Of a stretch of 64,000 nucleotides of DNA, positions 47,483-56,363 are shown piece after piece. The stretch covers positions 62,001-126,000 of the forward strand of contig NZ_FPBV01000005.1 of NCBI RefSeq assembly GCF_900116805.1, written 5' to 3'. Source of the DNA: Paenalicyclobacillus macrosporangiidus (GTDB lineage: Bacteria > Bacillota > Bacilli > Alicyclobacillales > Alicyclobacillaceae). Made by a program: the position numbers and the translations under genes. Each line of letters begins with the position of its first letter. The first letter of the stretch is position 1. The notes beneath the pieces are model-generated. The model saw only the letters and a list, made by a program, of their open reading frames with translations. It was not told the DNA's origin and searched no databases.

Positions 47483-48892
47483 CTAGGGGTCTCCCCCGTC
47501 CGCCGCAGGCGAGGTCATCCGCCAGATGGGCGCCGTGAACAGCCATGCCGCCGACAGGGTGATGCCGACGGCCGCCACCGCGATCGCGGTGCGCAGACCG
47601 AAGCTCGCCGCGATGTACCCCCCGGCCACCGCTCCCACAGAGGCCAGGATGTTCTCGAGCAGGTTGTAGACCGAACTGACCCGCCCCAGCTCCTCGTCCC
47701 GCGCCGTCCACTGGCGCAGGCTCGTCTCCAAGGTCTCGGCGATGACGCCGCAGCCGTCGCCCATCACCTGCGCGCCCATCAGGAAGAGGGCCGCCATCCA
47801 GGCGGGTCCGTGCGCCAGCGGCTGCAGCAGGTTGAACGCCCCGAAGCCGAAGCGCGACAGGATCAGCCATCGGCCGAATCCGTGCCGCTCGCCCAGGCGG
47901 CGCACCGCCGCGGCCCCGATCATCGCCCCGAGGCCGCCGCAGCAGACGGTGATGCCGAACAGCCCCGGGCTGAGGTGCAGGACGCGCAACGCGAACAGGA
48001 CGTCCATTGAGTACAGGATGCCTTGAAACAGCCCGGACATGGCCACCGTCAGGGTCAGGGCTCGCAGCACGGGATGGCGGAAGACCATCCTTAGCCCGTC
48101 GCGGATCTCCCGAGCGATGGCCCCGGCGTCCAGTCTCACCGGCGCTGCAGGTGCCGCGGGGGACGCAGGTGCCGCAGGTGGCACGGGGGACGCGCCCGTC
48201 TCGGTTTCGGATGACAAGCCGCCCGCATCGGCCGGCGCGTCTCCGGGTTCCATCCGGCCCGTGCTGGTGGAGGAGGGTTCCCGCCGCCGGATCCACAGGA
48301 CGGAAAGGGCCGACACGAGGTACGAGAGGGCGTCCAGGAAGATGGCGACCGACACCGACAGCGTCTGCACCAAGACGCCCGCCAGGCCCGGACCGGTCAA
48401 CTCCGCGAAGGAGCGGGTGAGGTTCAGCTTGGCGTTGGCGTCGAGCAGGTGATGGCGGCCCACCAAGCGCGGCAGATAGGCCTGGTAGGCCGTGTTGAAG
48501 ATCAAGGACAGGATGTCCACCAGCGGCTTGACCACGAACAGGAGCCACAGCGACAGGTCGCCGAACCAGGCGGTCAGCGGGATTGACATCAGGATGAGGA
48601 AGCGGAGCAGGTCGGTGGCGATGAGAAAAGGCCGGCGCGGCAGGCGATCCAGCAGGGCACCGGTCACCAGGCCGAGGATGGTCACCGGCAGGGTGCCGAC
48701 CACCTCCAACCAGCCCATGGCGACGGGACTCGCGCCGAGCACCAACACCGCCCCTATCGGCAGCCCTTCCCGGGTCAGCCGGGAGCCGATCTGGGACAGG
48801 GCCTGTCCGATCCACAGTTTGAGAAAGTCGCGATTCTGCCACAGAGGATCGGAAGGTTGCGACGCTGCAGAACAAGAGACGGAGGATTCCAT
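47483..48892 (-). CDS. MFS transporter
   Basis: A 469-residue major facilitator with about twelve helices and an unusually long Ala/Pro-rich cytoplasmic loop (residues about 205-260) between the two halves. The loop after helix 2 contains LLDRLPRRPFLIATD, a version of the MFS A-motif, and NLTRSFAELTGPGLAG is typical of the MFS_3/enterobactin-exporter-like group. The ATG at 48892 has no ribosome site; TATACT on the same strand ends six bases before it, so the mRNA may start at the ATG. An upstream GTG also lacks one. Substrate is unknown. Confidence 0.8.
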   Translation of the reverse strand: MESSVSCSAASQPSDPLWQNRDFLKLWIGQALSQIGSRLTREGLPIGAVLVLGASPVAMGWLEVVGTLPVTILGLVTGALLDRLPRRPFLIATDLLRFLILMSIPLTAWFGDLSLWLLFVVKPLVDILSLIFNTAYQAYLPRLVGRHHLLDANAKLNLTRSFAELTGPGLAGVLVQTLSVSVAIFLDALSYLVSALSVLWIRRREPSSTSTGRMEPGDAPADAGGLSSETETGASPVPPAAPASPAAPAAPVRLDAGAIAREIRDGLRMVFRHPVLRALTLTVAMSGLFQGILYSMDVLFALRVLHLSPGLFGITVCCGGLGAMIGAAAVRRLGERHGFGRWLILSRFGFGAFNLLQPLAHGPAWMAALFLMGAQVMGDGCGVIAETLETSLRQWTARDEELGRVSSVYNLLENILASVGAVAGGYIAASFGLRTAIAVAAVGITLSAAWLFTAPIWRMTSPAADGGDP

Positions 48893-48898
48893 AGACAC

Positions 48899-48904
48899 AG
48901 TATA
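48899..48904 (-). promoter_or_regulatory. -10 element placing the MFS start at the 5' end of its mRNA
   Basis: TATACT on the minus strand is separated from the MFS ATG by six bases, so transcription should begin at or next to the A of ATG. The -35 is poor. Confidence 0.45.
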
Positions 48905-49012
48905 TCGTACGGGCACGGCGGTACGCGACCCGCCGGAGCACGCCTCAGCCCCCGCCCGCGGGGTCCCAGCGAGCCCTGCGGACGGGGGGACGCATGCGTA
49001 CGACGCGGCGGT

Positions 49013-49237
49013 TCATTCATCCAACGTCTCGTAGTAGCGTTCGCCCGTGTACGGGTTGTACCAGACACGCTGGCGGACGCCGGTGGTGGGATCGATGTTC
49101 ACCTCGTCCGTGCGCACGAAACCGTGCGGGACGGCGCCCTGCCGGCGGACGCGTTCCCGCCGCCGCTGGCTGGTGTACGCGAAGGCCAGCGCCGCCACCA
49201 CGGCGGTCATCAACAACCATCCGAACAGGAGGATCAC
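49013..49237 (-). CDS. Small single-helix membrane protein
   Basis: A 74-residue protein: an N-terminal helix FGWLLMTAVVAALAFAYT, a basic stretch RRRERVRRQ and a C-terminal soluble part with WYNPYTGERYYETLD. It overlaps the stop of the YbjQ-family gene as ATGA, so the two are co-translated. The function is unknown; a membrane anchor for the YbjQ-like partner is conceivable. Confidence 0.65.
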   Translation of the reverse strand: MILLFGWLLMTAVVAALAFAYTSQRRRERVRRQGAVPHGFVRTDEVNIDPTTGVRQRVWYNPYTGERYYETLDE

Positions 49238-49563
49238 GCCTGGCTCACGCGGCGCAACCGGACCGCCGTGCCGTAGGCGACGATCTCCGACATCGTCTGG
49301 CCGATCTCGCTGGAGTCAAACCGCATCATCACGACGGCGTCGGCGCCCATGGCGTGCGCGTTGCGGACCAGGCGGTCGATGGCGTCCTTGCGGGCATCCT
49401 CTAACATTTCGGTGTATTCGTGAATCTCCCCGCCGATGATGCTCCGCAGACCCGCCGCGATGTTGCCGCCGAGGCCGCGGCTGCGGACAATCACGCCGAA
49501 CACATGACCCAATACCTCCGTCACCTCGTAGCCCGGGATCCGTTCAGTGGTCACGACCAACAT
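49234..49563 (-). CDS. YbjQ/UPF0145-family protein
   Basis: A 109-residue cytosolic protein of the YbjQ/DUF74 family, recognised from TTERIPGYEV, GVIVRSRGLGGNIAAGLR, MGADAVVMMRFDSSEI and VAYGTAVRL. Family members form dodecahedral or pentameric rings and have been linked to heavy metals, but the role is unsettled. The ATG at 49563 follows AGGAGGGAAA. The downstream small membrane protein overlaps its stop codon. Confidence 0.88.
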   Translation of the reverse strand: MLVVTTERIPGYEVTEVLGHVFGVIVRSRGLGGNIAAGLRSIIGGEIHEYTEMLEDARKDAIDRLVRNAHAMGADAVVMMRFDSSEIGQTMSEIVAYGTAVRLRRVSQA

Positions 49564-49695
49564 GGTGGTTTCCCTCCTGTTCAAACCAGGCGCCAAATCT
49601 TCAATATGGCACTATTATAAAGGATGTTCCGCCCATGGCGGCATGCGGTGCGCTTCCCATGTCAGGCCTTCCGCGCGCTCATCTCCTCCCTCGCC

Positions 49696-50823
49696 TCACG
49701 GCCAGCGCACCGCCGCAGACACCTGGTCGCGCCGGACGTATCCCGTCTGGCCCAAGGGGGTCACCACCTGCAGCCAGTCGCCGTTCAGCCCCGTCACCAA
49801 CAGGGCGGTGTCCCCGTGCAGCCACCAGATGGCGAAGGGACCGGCTGCCGGCCGGCTGTACACCGGCGCGCCTTTGGGGGCGGTCACGAAGTACGCCGGG
49901 GTGTACCACAGGGGTCGCATCAGCACTGCTTCGAGCGCCTGTGCCAACGCCCGCTGGCCGGCGGCGTTCGGGTGGATGTCGCGCGCCTGGATCCGGATGA
50001 GGTCCTGCTGCCGCCCATCCATCACCCGATACGCGTCCACCACCGGGACGGCGGCCTGGGCGGCTGTGGCCGCGATGGCGTCGTTGGCCGCCCGGATGGC
50101 CGCCTCCGCCTCGCCGTGCAGAGGGGTGGTGGCGGGGAACGGATCGTACAGGTTGAAGAGGATCACCGGGGCGCTCGTCTGCTTCCGCACCGCGTCGAGG
50201 ATGCGGGGCAGGTTGGCGCTCAGTTGCCGGATGCCCGCCTGGATTCGGGCGGGATTGATTTGCACGGTGCCGCCTGCCGCCGCCTGTGCGAGATCGGGGA
50301 CGGCGTTCAGGAGATCGTTGCTGCCGATCTCGATGGTCACCACGTTCGCCGTGCGCAGCGCCTGTTGGAACGAGGACGTTCCGAGCGCGTTCAGCAGGTT
50401 GGACGACGTCCAGCCGGGCACTGCCAAATCCGTCACCCGCGCGCCGTTGTCCCCGGCGACGAGAAACGGGTAAGCGCCCGGGGCGGGGTGCAGGTCAGCC
50501 AGTGTCCGCGCACCGGGAGACGCCTCGGCGCCGGGCAGGCCGTACCCGAACGGGATGGAATCGCCCAGAGCCACCAGCCGCTGGCCAGGCGCGAGGGCGC
50601 GGCCGGTGCCGCCCTTGGCGGGGGCGGGGGCTGGGGCCGGCGTGGGGGCCGAACCGGCGGAGGCGGGCTGCGCCGGCCCGCTCAACACGGCGCCGGCCAT
50701 CATGCCGGCCGCGGCGAGTCGTCCGAGCCAGCCACGCCTTCCCCGCCATCGCACGCGGCCTGTCCGTCCATGCCGTTTCCGGACTGTCCTGTCTCCTGTC
50801 GTGAGGCCGTCTTGCGTGTCCAT
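49696..50823 (-). CDS. Secreted SGNH/GDSL hydrolase with SH3-like tail
   Basis: A 375-residue exported esterase-like protein. A basic start and signal peptide ending near GPAQPASAG are followed by an Ala/Pro linker. The GDSL block is LVALGDSIPFGYGLPG (Ser nucleophile), then IEIGSNDLL (Gly/Asn block) and ARDIHPNAAGQ with the Asp/His pair. The last 70 residues (GAPVYSRPAAG, LQVVTPLGQTGYVRRDQV) look like a bacterial SH3 cell-wall-binding domain. The substrate is unknown; peptidoglycan or lipid esters are plausible. It is transcribed divergently from mntP. Confidence 0.85.
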   Translation of the reverse strand: MDTQDGLTTGDRTVRKRHGRTGRVRWRGRRGWLGRLAAAGMMAGAVLSGPAQPASAGSAPTPAPAPAPAKGGTGRALAPGQRLVALGDSIPFGYGLPGAEASPGARTLADLHPAPGAYPFLVAGDNGARVTDLAVPGWTSSNLLNALGTSSFQQALRTANVVTIEIGSNDLLNAVPDLAQAAAGGTVQINPARIQAGIRQLSANLPRILDAVRKQTSAPVILFNLYDPFPATTPLHGEAEAAIRAANDAIAATAAQAAVPVVDAYRVMDGRQQDLIRIQARDIHPNAAGQRALAQALEAVLMRPLWYTPAYFVTAPKGAPVYSRPAAGPFAIWWLHGDTALLVTGLNGDWLQVVTPLGQTGYVRRDQVSAAVRWP

Positions 50824-50952
50824 CCTTCACCCGTCCTTCCACCTTCTTGTCTCCATGGTATGTAGCGCGGGCCGCGGGAGGCAAGCGGATGGTCCATCAT
50901 GTCCCGCGGGACAGGCGCATAGATTCAGGAAGGGGCCGGAAGGAGGGGGCGG

Positions 50953-51510
50953 GTGGCTGACCATATCCACGACTTGTTTGAAATCCTGATGATGTCCATG
51001 GCGCTCGGGATGGACGCCTTCTCGCTGTCCATCGGCATCGGCCTGCACGGGATTCGGCGGCAGGCTGCCCTGCGGTTGGCCGGGACCATCGGGGTGTTTC
51101 ACGTCCTGATGACCCTGACTGGCCTGTACATCGGATTGGCCATGCAGGGGCTGCTGGGTGCGGTCGCGCAGGGGTTTGGCGCCCTGTTGCTGTGCGGGAT
51201 GGGACTGCACATGCTGTACACCAGTGTGTTTGCCCCGCAGCAGGTGGCGATGACCGGCACCGGCGGCATCGCCCTGCTCGCGTTCTCCGCGAGTGTCTCC
51301 ATCGACGCGCTGTCCGTCGGTTTCAGCCTCGGGCTGCGCAGCACCGCTTACGGGTTGGTCTCGGCGGGGGCCTTCGGGATCGCCGGCGGCATCCTGTGTC
51401 TGGCCGGCCTCTACATCGGGGGCAAGGCGGGGGGTCACATCGGCCGCATCGGCGAACTGGCGGGAGCGCTCATTCTCTTCGGGTACGGTGTCCACCTCCT
51501 GGCCGGATGA
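50953..51510 (+). CDS. mntP: Manganese efflux pump MntP (YwlD/YtaF family)
   Basis: A 185-residue membrane protein with six helices. Both conserved MntP motifs are visible: MALGMDAFSLSIGIGL in the first half and ASVSIDALSVGFSLGL in the second, each with the essential Asp. The GTG at 50953 is five bases after AGGAGGGGGC. Bacillus has it (ywlD) between sua5 and ywlE; here several genes intervene. It exports Mn(II) by antiport. Confidence 0.88.
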   Translation: MADHIHDLFEILMMSMALGMDAFSLSIGIGLHGIRRQAALRLAGTIGVFHVLMTLTGLYIGLAMQGLLGAVAQGFGALLLCGMGLHMLYTSVFAPQQVAMTGTGGIALLAFSASVSIDALSVGFSLGLRSTAYGLVSAGAFGIAGGILCLAGLYIGGKAGGHIGRIGELAGALILFGYGVHLLAG

Positions 51511-51658
51511 CGCGGGGAAAATGGGGCGCCCAGCTGTCTGTCAAAGCGCAATTATGATAAGATTCAGATCATAGAACCCGGCGCTTACGCTGGCATCGCG
51601 ATGGAAGCGGATCCGCATCGGATCTCCGATGGGGGAGCGCTGAGAGAGGAGGGACCGA

Positions 51659-52507
51659 ATGCTGCACCTGGTGGTGTGCATCAAACAGGTGCCGGACAGC
51701 CGCGAGATCCGCATCGATCCGAAGACCAACACGCTCATCCGGCAGGGTGTGCCGGCCATCGTCAACTACTACGACCTGCACGGCCTGGAGGAGGCGCTGC
51801 GCATCAAGGACCGGCATGGGGCGCGCGTCACCGTCGTGACGATGGGCCCGCCGTCCGCGGACAAGGCGCTCAAGCAGTGCATCGCCATGGGGGCGGACGA
51901 AGGTGTCCTGGTCAGTGACCGGGCGTTCGCGGGGGCGGACACCCTCGCCACCTCGTACGTGGTGGCGATGACCATCCGCAAAGCGGAGGAAGAGTGGGGG
52001 CCGGTGGACATCGTCTTCTGCGGCAAGCAGACGCTCGACGGGGACACGGGCCAAGTGGGGCCGGGCGTCGCCTGCCGCCTCGACCTGGAGCAGTTGACGT
52101 ACGTCGAAAAGGTCGAGCACCTGGACCTCGAGCGGCGGGAGATCATCGTGCATCGGCACCTGGAGGACGGGGTCGAGCGGGTGCGGGCGAAGTTGCCGGT
52201 GCTCATCACCGCGCTCGCCGAACTGAATGAACCCCGCCGGGCCAGCCTTCCGGGCGTCCTGCGAGCGGCCCGGTACAAACCGATGGTGTGGACGACCAAC
52301 GACTTTCCGGACCTGGATCGCAGTAAGATCGGCCTGCGCGGGTCCCCGACCATCGTCGCCAAGACGTGGGTGCCCGAGCCGCGGAAGGTCAACACCGAGT
52401 ACATCCCGGCGGATCCGCCGGAGGCGGCCGCCGAAGCCCTGGTGGAACGGCTGTTCGCAAGCGACATCGCGGAAAAACTGGGCTGGGTGCAGGGGGTGCG
52501 AGCATGA
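51659..52507 (+). CDS. fixA: Electron transfer flavoprotein beta subunit (FixA-like)
   Basis: A 282-residue EtfB/FixA protein beginning HLVVCIKQVPDSREIRIDPK. VTMGPPSADKAL and FCGKQTLDGDTGQVGPGVA (the nucleotide-binding loop) are conserved. The ATG at 51659 follows GAGAGGAGGGA. It pairs with the next gene and is followed by FixC- and FixX-like genes, so the set has the fixABCX order. The length is a little above house-keeping EtfB (about 255-265), as in Fix and bifurcating forms. Confidence 0.88.
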   Translation: MLHLVVCIKQVPDSREIRIDPKTNTLIRQGVPAIVNYYDLHGLEEALRIKDRHGARVTVVTMGPPSADKALKQCIAMGADEGVLVSDRAFAGADTLATSYVVAMTIRKAEEEWGPVDIVFCGKQTLDGDTGQVGPGVACRLDLEQLTYVEKVEHLDLERREIIVHRHLEDGVERVRAKLPVLITALAELNEPRRASLPGVLRAARYKPMVWTTNDFPDLDRSKIGLRGSPTIVAKTWVPEPRKVNTEYIPADPPEAAAEALVERLFASDIAEKLGWVQGVRA

Positions 52508-53682
52508 GCGACGGAACCCAGACGGAACTCCAGCGCGGCGAACCGAGGCGGGATCCCAAACGGCGCAAGCCGATGGTCGGCTTGCAGCCGGAGGGAGACG
52601 TGGATTGGTCCTCTTACCGGGGCGTCTTAGTCGTGGTGGAACAGCGGGCGGGCGTCGCCAAGCCCGTGTCCTGGCAGCTCCTCGGCGAGGGACGCCGGCT
52701 GGCCGACAAGCTGGATGCGCCGCTGCTGGCGTTGGTCATGGGACACCAGGTGGCGCACCTCGCAGAGGAGGCCATCTGCTACGGCGCGGATCGCGTGTAC
52801 CTGTGCGATTCGCCCGAGCTCCGGGACTACCGCACGCGGCCGTACAGCCGCGTGTGTCTGCACGTGATCCGCACCTTCAAGCCGGAGATTGTCCTAATGG
52901 GTGCCACCTACACGGGGCGCGATCTCGCCGGCGCCATCGCAACCCACCTGCCGACGGGGCTGACGGCGGACTCGACGATGCTCGACGTGGACGAGGACCG
53001 CCTGCTGTTGGCCAGCCGGCCCGCGTTCTCAGAGAAGATGCTGGCCACCATCCTGTGCAAACAGTTCAAGCCGCAGATGGCCACCGCGCGAGCCGGGGTG
53101 TTCGAAGCGCTGCCGCGGGATCCTTCGCGCACCGGCGAGATTATCACCGTACCGCCGCAGATTCCTCCGGAGGACATCGCCACGGAGGTGCTGGAGTTCA
53201 TCGCCGCCACGGACCGGGTCAACCTGGCGGAGGCGGAGGTGATTGTCGCCGGCGGGCGCGGACTGGGCGGACCGGCGGCCTTCGCGATGCTCAAGGAGCT
53301 GGCTGATGCGTTGGGCGGCGTGGTCGGCGCGTCCCGGGCGGCGGTCGATCTCGGTTGGATTGACCATCGCCATCAGGTCGGCCAGACGGGGACCACGGTG
53401 CGGCCCAAGCTCTACTTCGCCATCGGCATCTCCGGGGCGGTGCAGCACGTGGTCGGGATGCAGAACGCGGAGTGCATCATCGCCATCAACAAGGATCCGG
53501 CGGCGCCGATCTTTCAGATCGCCCACTACGGCATCGTCGGCGACCTGTTCCAGATTGTCCCGGCCATTACGGAGGCGGTGCGCGCGCGCAAGGCGGCCGG
53601 CGGGCTACGTGCAGACGGGGAAGGCGTGGGCTTTTCCTTGACCGGTGCGGGCTCCGGCGGTCCCGTCCGGGGCGCGGAATGA
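52504..53682 (+). CDS. fixB: Electron transfer flavoprotein alpha subunit (FixB-like)
   Basis: A 392-residue EtfA/FixB protein. An N-terminal extension of about 35 basic residues precedes the domain starting VLVVVEQRAG. The FAD-binding C-terminal domain has GGRGLGGPAAF, IGQTG-like VGQTGTTVRPKLYFAIGISGAVQH and INKDPAAPIFQIAHYGIVGD. Its ATG overlaps the fixA stop. Another unusual feature is the Gly-rich C-terminal tail. Confidence 0.9.
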   Translation: MSDGTQTELQRGEPRRDPKRRKPMVGLQPEGDVDWSSYRGVLVVVEQRAGVAKPVSWQLLGEGRRLADKLDAPLLALVMGHQVAHLAEEAICYGADRVYLCDSPELRDYRTRPYSRVCLHVIRTFKPEIVLMGATYTGRDLAGAIATHLPTGLTADSTMLDVDEDRLLLASRPAFSEKMLATILCKQFKPQMATARAGVFEALPRDPSRTGEIITVPPQIPPEDIATEVLEFIAATDRVNLAEAEVIVAGGRGLGGPAAFAMLKELADALGGVVGASRAAVDLGWIDHRHQVGQTGTTVRPKLYFAIGISGAVQHVVGMQNAECIIAINKDPAAPIFQIAHYGIVGDLFQIVPAITEAVRARKAAGGLRADGEGVGFSLTGAGSGGPVRGAE

Positions 53683-53702
53683 GTGACAGGGGGGGAGTGC
53701 GC

Positions 53703-55010
53703 GTGGCGGACGAACGGTTTGACGCCATCGTGGTGGGCGCGGGTCCGGCGGGGACGGCGGCGGCCTACACGATGGCCAAGGCGGGCCTGAAGGTGGCGCT
53801 CGTCGAACGCGGGGAGTTTCCAGGCGCGAAAAACATCTTCGGCGGCGTATTATACCGCAAGCAGCTCGAGGACCTGATCCCGGAGTGGTGGAAGGAGGCG
53901 CCTCTGGAGCGGAAGATCGTCGAACAGCGCCTGTGGATCCTCGCCGACGACAGCGCGGTGACGTTCGGGCATCGCAACCAGCGGTACCATGACCCGCCGA
54001 ACTGCTGGACAGGACTGCGGGTAAAGTTCGATCCCTGGTTCGCCGGCAAAGCGGAGCAGGCGGGGGCGATCCCCATCTACGAGACGGTGGTCACCGGCCT
54101 GTTGCGCGCCGGCGAACGGGTTCGGGGGGTGATCACGGACCGCGACGACGGCGAACTGGAAGCCAACGTCACCATCATCGCCGACGGGGTCAACTCGCTG
54201 TTGGGCAAACAGTTGATGGTGCATCGGGAATGGCGGCCGGACGAGGTGTCGCTCGCCGTCAAGGAGATCATCCAACTGCCCAAGCAGACCATCCAGGACC
54301 GGTTCAATCTGGAGGGCGACGAGGGATGCACGATTGAGATCATCGGCCACACCTGCGGCATGGCCGGGTTGGGATTCCTGTACACCAACACCGATACCCT
54401 CTCCATCGGCGTCGGCGTGATGGTCAGCGACCTCAAGAAAAAGCGAGTCAAGCCGTACGAGGTGCTGGACGGGCTGAAGCAGCATCCGGCCATCTCCCGG
54501 CTCATCCAGGGGGGTGAGGTCAAGGAGTACTCCGGCCACCTCATCCCAGAGGGCGGCTTCAACTCCATCCCGGCCTTGGCGGGCGACGGCTGGATGATCT
54601 GCGGCGACGCGGCGCAGTTGGTCAACGCGGTGCACAGGGAGGGGACGAACCTGGCCATCACCTCCGGGCGCCTGGCGGGGGAGGCGGCCATCCGGGCGCA
54701 CGAGGCGGGAGACTTCTCCGCGAGCACCCTGGCTGCCTACGACGAGGCCATCCGGGCTTCGTTCGTCTACAAGGACCTCAAGAAGTACCGGGGCGTGCAC
54801 AGCCTGCTGGCCCATGAGGACGCGGAGCAGTTGTTCCATCGACTGCCGCAGGCGCTCAACGACGCCGCCTACGAGATGCTGCTGGTGGACGGCGTGCCGA
54901 AGCGCGACAAGCAGCGAAAGGCCATCCGCCGCGTGAAGGAAGCGGCGGGGGGCGCTTATATGGACCTGATTCGCCTGGGTTTGAAAGGGTGGAGGGCGAT
55001 GAACGGATGA
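53703..55010 (+). CDS. fixC: FixC-like Etf:quinone oxidoreductase flavoprotein
   Basis: A 435-residue FAD enzyme of the geranylgeranyl-reductase/EtfQO superfamily. The dinucleotide loop is DAIVVGAGPAGTAAA, and GDAAQLVNAVHREGTNLAI is the second FAD motif. There is no C-terminal ferredoxin domain; this is supplied by the next gene, as in FixC/FixX. The GTG at 53703 follows AGGGGGGGAG; an ATG overlapping the fixB stop at 53679 would add eight residues. Electrons from FixAB would pass through it to quinone. Confidence 0.9.
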   Translation: MADERFDAIVVGAGPAGTAAAYTMAKAGLKVALVERGEFPGAKNIFGGVLYRKQLEDLIPEWWKEAPLERKIVEQRLWILADDSAVTFGHRNQRYHDPPNCWTGLRVKFDPWFAGKAEQAGAIPIYETVVTGLLRAGERVRGVITDRDDGELEANVTIIADGVNSLLGKQLMVHREWRPDEVSLAVKEIIQLPKQTIQDRFNLEGDEGCTIEIIGHTCGMAGLGFLYTNTDTLSIGVGVMVSDLKKKRVKPYEVLDGLKQHPAISRLIQGGEVKEYSGHLIPEGGFNSIPALAGDGWMICGDAAQLVNAVHREGTNLAITSGRLAGEAAIRAHEAGDFSASTLAAYDEAIRASFVYKDLKKYRGVHSLLAHEDAEQLFHRLPQALNDAAYEMLLVDGVPKRDKQRKAIRRVKEAAGGAYMDLIRLGLKGWRAMNG

Positions 55011-55291
55011 GCGCGAGCATCGAGGAGCGGCTGTTCACCATTCGCTACAAGGCCGACCGGGTGTCTCACCTGATCATCAAGGATCAGGAGGTGTGCCTGG
55101 CCTGCCCGACCAAGGAGTGCAACTGGTTCTGCCCGTCGGATGTGTATCTGTGGCACGAAGCGGAGCGCATGACGTCCGTGGCGTACGAGAACTGCATCGA
55201 GTGCGGGACCTGCCGAATTGCCTGCCCGGAGTACAACATCGAGTGGCTGTACCCGAAGGGGGGCTACGGGGTGACGTACAAATACGGATGA
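55007..55291 (+). CDS. fixX: FixX-like ferredoxin
   Basis: A 94-residue iron-sulfur protein. The N-terminal cysteines lie in CLACPTKECNWFCP and the main [4Fe-4S] motif is CIECGTCRIACPEYN. The tail EWLYPKGGYGVTYKYG is the FixX/EtfQO C-terminal signature. The ATG at 55007 overlaps the fixC stop. It completes the fixABCX-like set. Confidence 0.93.
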   Translation: MSASIEERLFTIRYKADRVSHLIIKDQEVCLACPTKECNWFCPSDVYLWHEAERMTSVAYENCIECGTCRIACPEYNIEWLYPKGGYGVTYKYG

Positions 55292-55312
55292 ACAGAAAGG
55301 CGGAGGATGAGG

Positions 55313-55705
55313 ATGATTGACCGCCGCCAGTTTCGTTGTCCGGATGCACCGCCGGTCAAGGTGGCGTTCTCGGACCTGGACAGCCTGCTGGACGAATTGC
55401 TGCAGTGCGGCATCCGGACGGCGCGGCTGGACCTGTTCCGGGTGATCCGCCAAAGCGAGCTGTCGTTCGTCCACTATGTGACGTGGACGCTGTATGTCAC
55501 CGCCTGGGATCCCGAGCGCGGCACCTTGTACGAATATCAGGAGGCGGCGGGGACCACCGTCAGCACGGATCCGCTCGCGGAAGACGCGGTGGAGCCGCTC
55601 GCCCCCCGGCAGCGGCTGGAGACCCTGCGCCGGCGGATGCAGGAGCAGTCCATCGAGGTCCGGCGGGGCCGGTTTGTGATCCAGACGGACGGTGCGGACG
55701 GATAA
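55313..55705 (+). CDS. Hypothetical protein of the fix operon
   Basis: A 130-residue soluble protein 21 bases after fixX, with GGCGGAGG six bases before the ATG at 55313. It has beta-strand-like YVTWTLYVTAWDPE and a charged helix RQRLETLRRRMQEQSIE at the C-terminus. No motif was recognised. Spacing suggests the same transcript as fixABCX, but a role in electron transfer is only an inference from position. Confidence 0.6.
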   Translation: MIDRRQFRCPDAPPVKVAFSDLDSLLDELLQCGIRTARLDLFRVIRQSELSFVHYVTWTLYVTAWDPERGTLYEYQEAAGTTVSTDPLAEDAVEPLAPRQRLETLRRRMQEQSIEVRRGRFVIQTDGADG

Positions 55706-55772
55706 GAAGGGACCATGGAGTCGGGAACGCGGCGCCGGCTCCGGGGCGCATCTGCCCCGGGGATCGGCGCCA

Positions 55773-55802
55773 TTGCATGCGGTTTTGGGGGCGGGATATA
55801 CT
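55773..55802 (+). promoter_or_regulatory. Promoter of ywlE-rpiB-ywlG-glyA
   Basis: TTGCAT (55773-55778), an 18-base spacer and TATACT (55797-55802), about 58 bases before ywlE. A hairpin CCGGGG...CCCCGG at 55741-55760 lies just upstream and may end the fix transcript. Confidence 0.65.
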
Positions 55803-55859
55803 GAAGCCAATCGAATCCATCACCGGAAATTCGCAGGCCGGGGCCAGGAGGTGTCGTCC

Positions 55860-56363
55860 TTGCACCTGTTGTTCGTCTGCACCGGGAACACGTGCCGCAG
55901 TCCCATGGCGGCTTTTTTTGCGCAAGCGGAGATCCAACGCCGCAGTCTGTCCTGGACCGTGGAATCGGCCGGCCTGTACGCGGCGGAGGGCATGCCGATG
56001 ACGCCCGCCGCCGCGGACGCGCTGACCCGCCGCCACATCCCCCTGTCGCCGCATCGGTCCCAGCCTGTGCGGCCGGATCTGGTCGAGAAAGCCGATGTCA
56101 TCCTCGTCATGACGCAGAGCCAGGCCAAGGACCTGGAGAGCCGATTCCCGCAGGCGAAGGACAAGATCCGCCTGCTCGGAGGCTTCGCGGCGTTTGCCGA
56201 CCCTGAGGAAGGCGCATCGCAAACGGATGCCGCATCCTCCACCGGGTGTGATATTGTAGATCCGTTCGGAGGATTGGACGAGCATTACGAGGCGTGCGCA
56301 CAACAGATTGAGCGCAGCGTGCGGGGGCTCGTCAACCACCTGTTGGGGGAGAACAAGCTGTGA
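55860..56363 (+). CDS. ywlE: Low-molecular-weight phosphatase, protein-arginine-phosphatase type
   Basis: A 167-residue phosphatase with the P-loop FVCTGNTCRSPMA (C-x5-R) and the catalytic Asp in DPFGG. YwlE-type enzymes carry Thr in the P-loop (GNT) and act on phospho-arginine laid down by McsB; the GNT here agrees. The TTG at 55860 is six bases after AGGAGGTG. It overlaps rpiB, as ywlE-ywlF in Bacillus. A short Ser/Ala-rich insertion lies before DPFGG. Confidence 0.9.
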   Translation: MHLLFVCTGNTCRSPMAAFFAQAEIQRRSLSWTVESAGLYAAEGMPMTPAAADALTRRHIPLSPHRSQPVRPDLVEKADVILVMTQSQAKDLESRFPQAKDKIRLLGGFAAFADPEEGASQTDAASSTGCDIVDPFGGLDEHYEACAQQIERSVRGLVNHLLGENKL

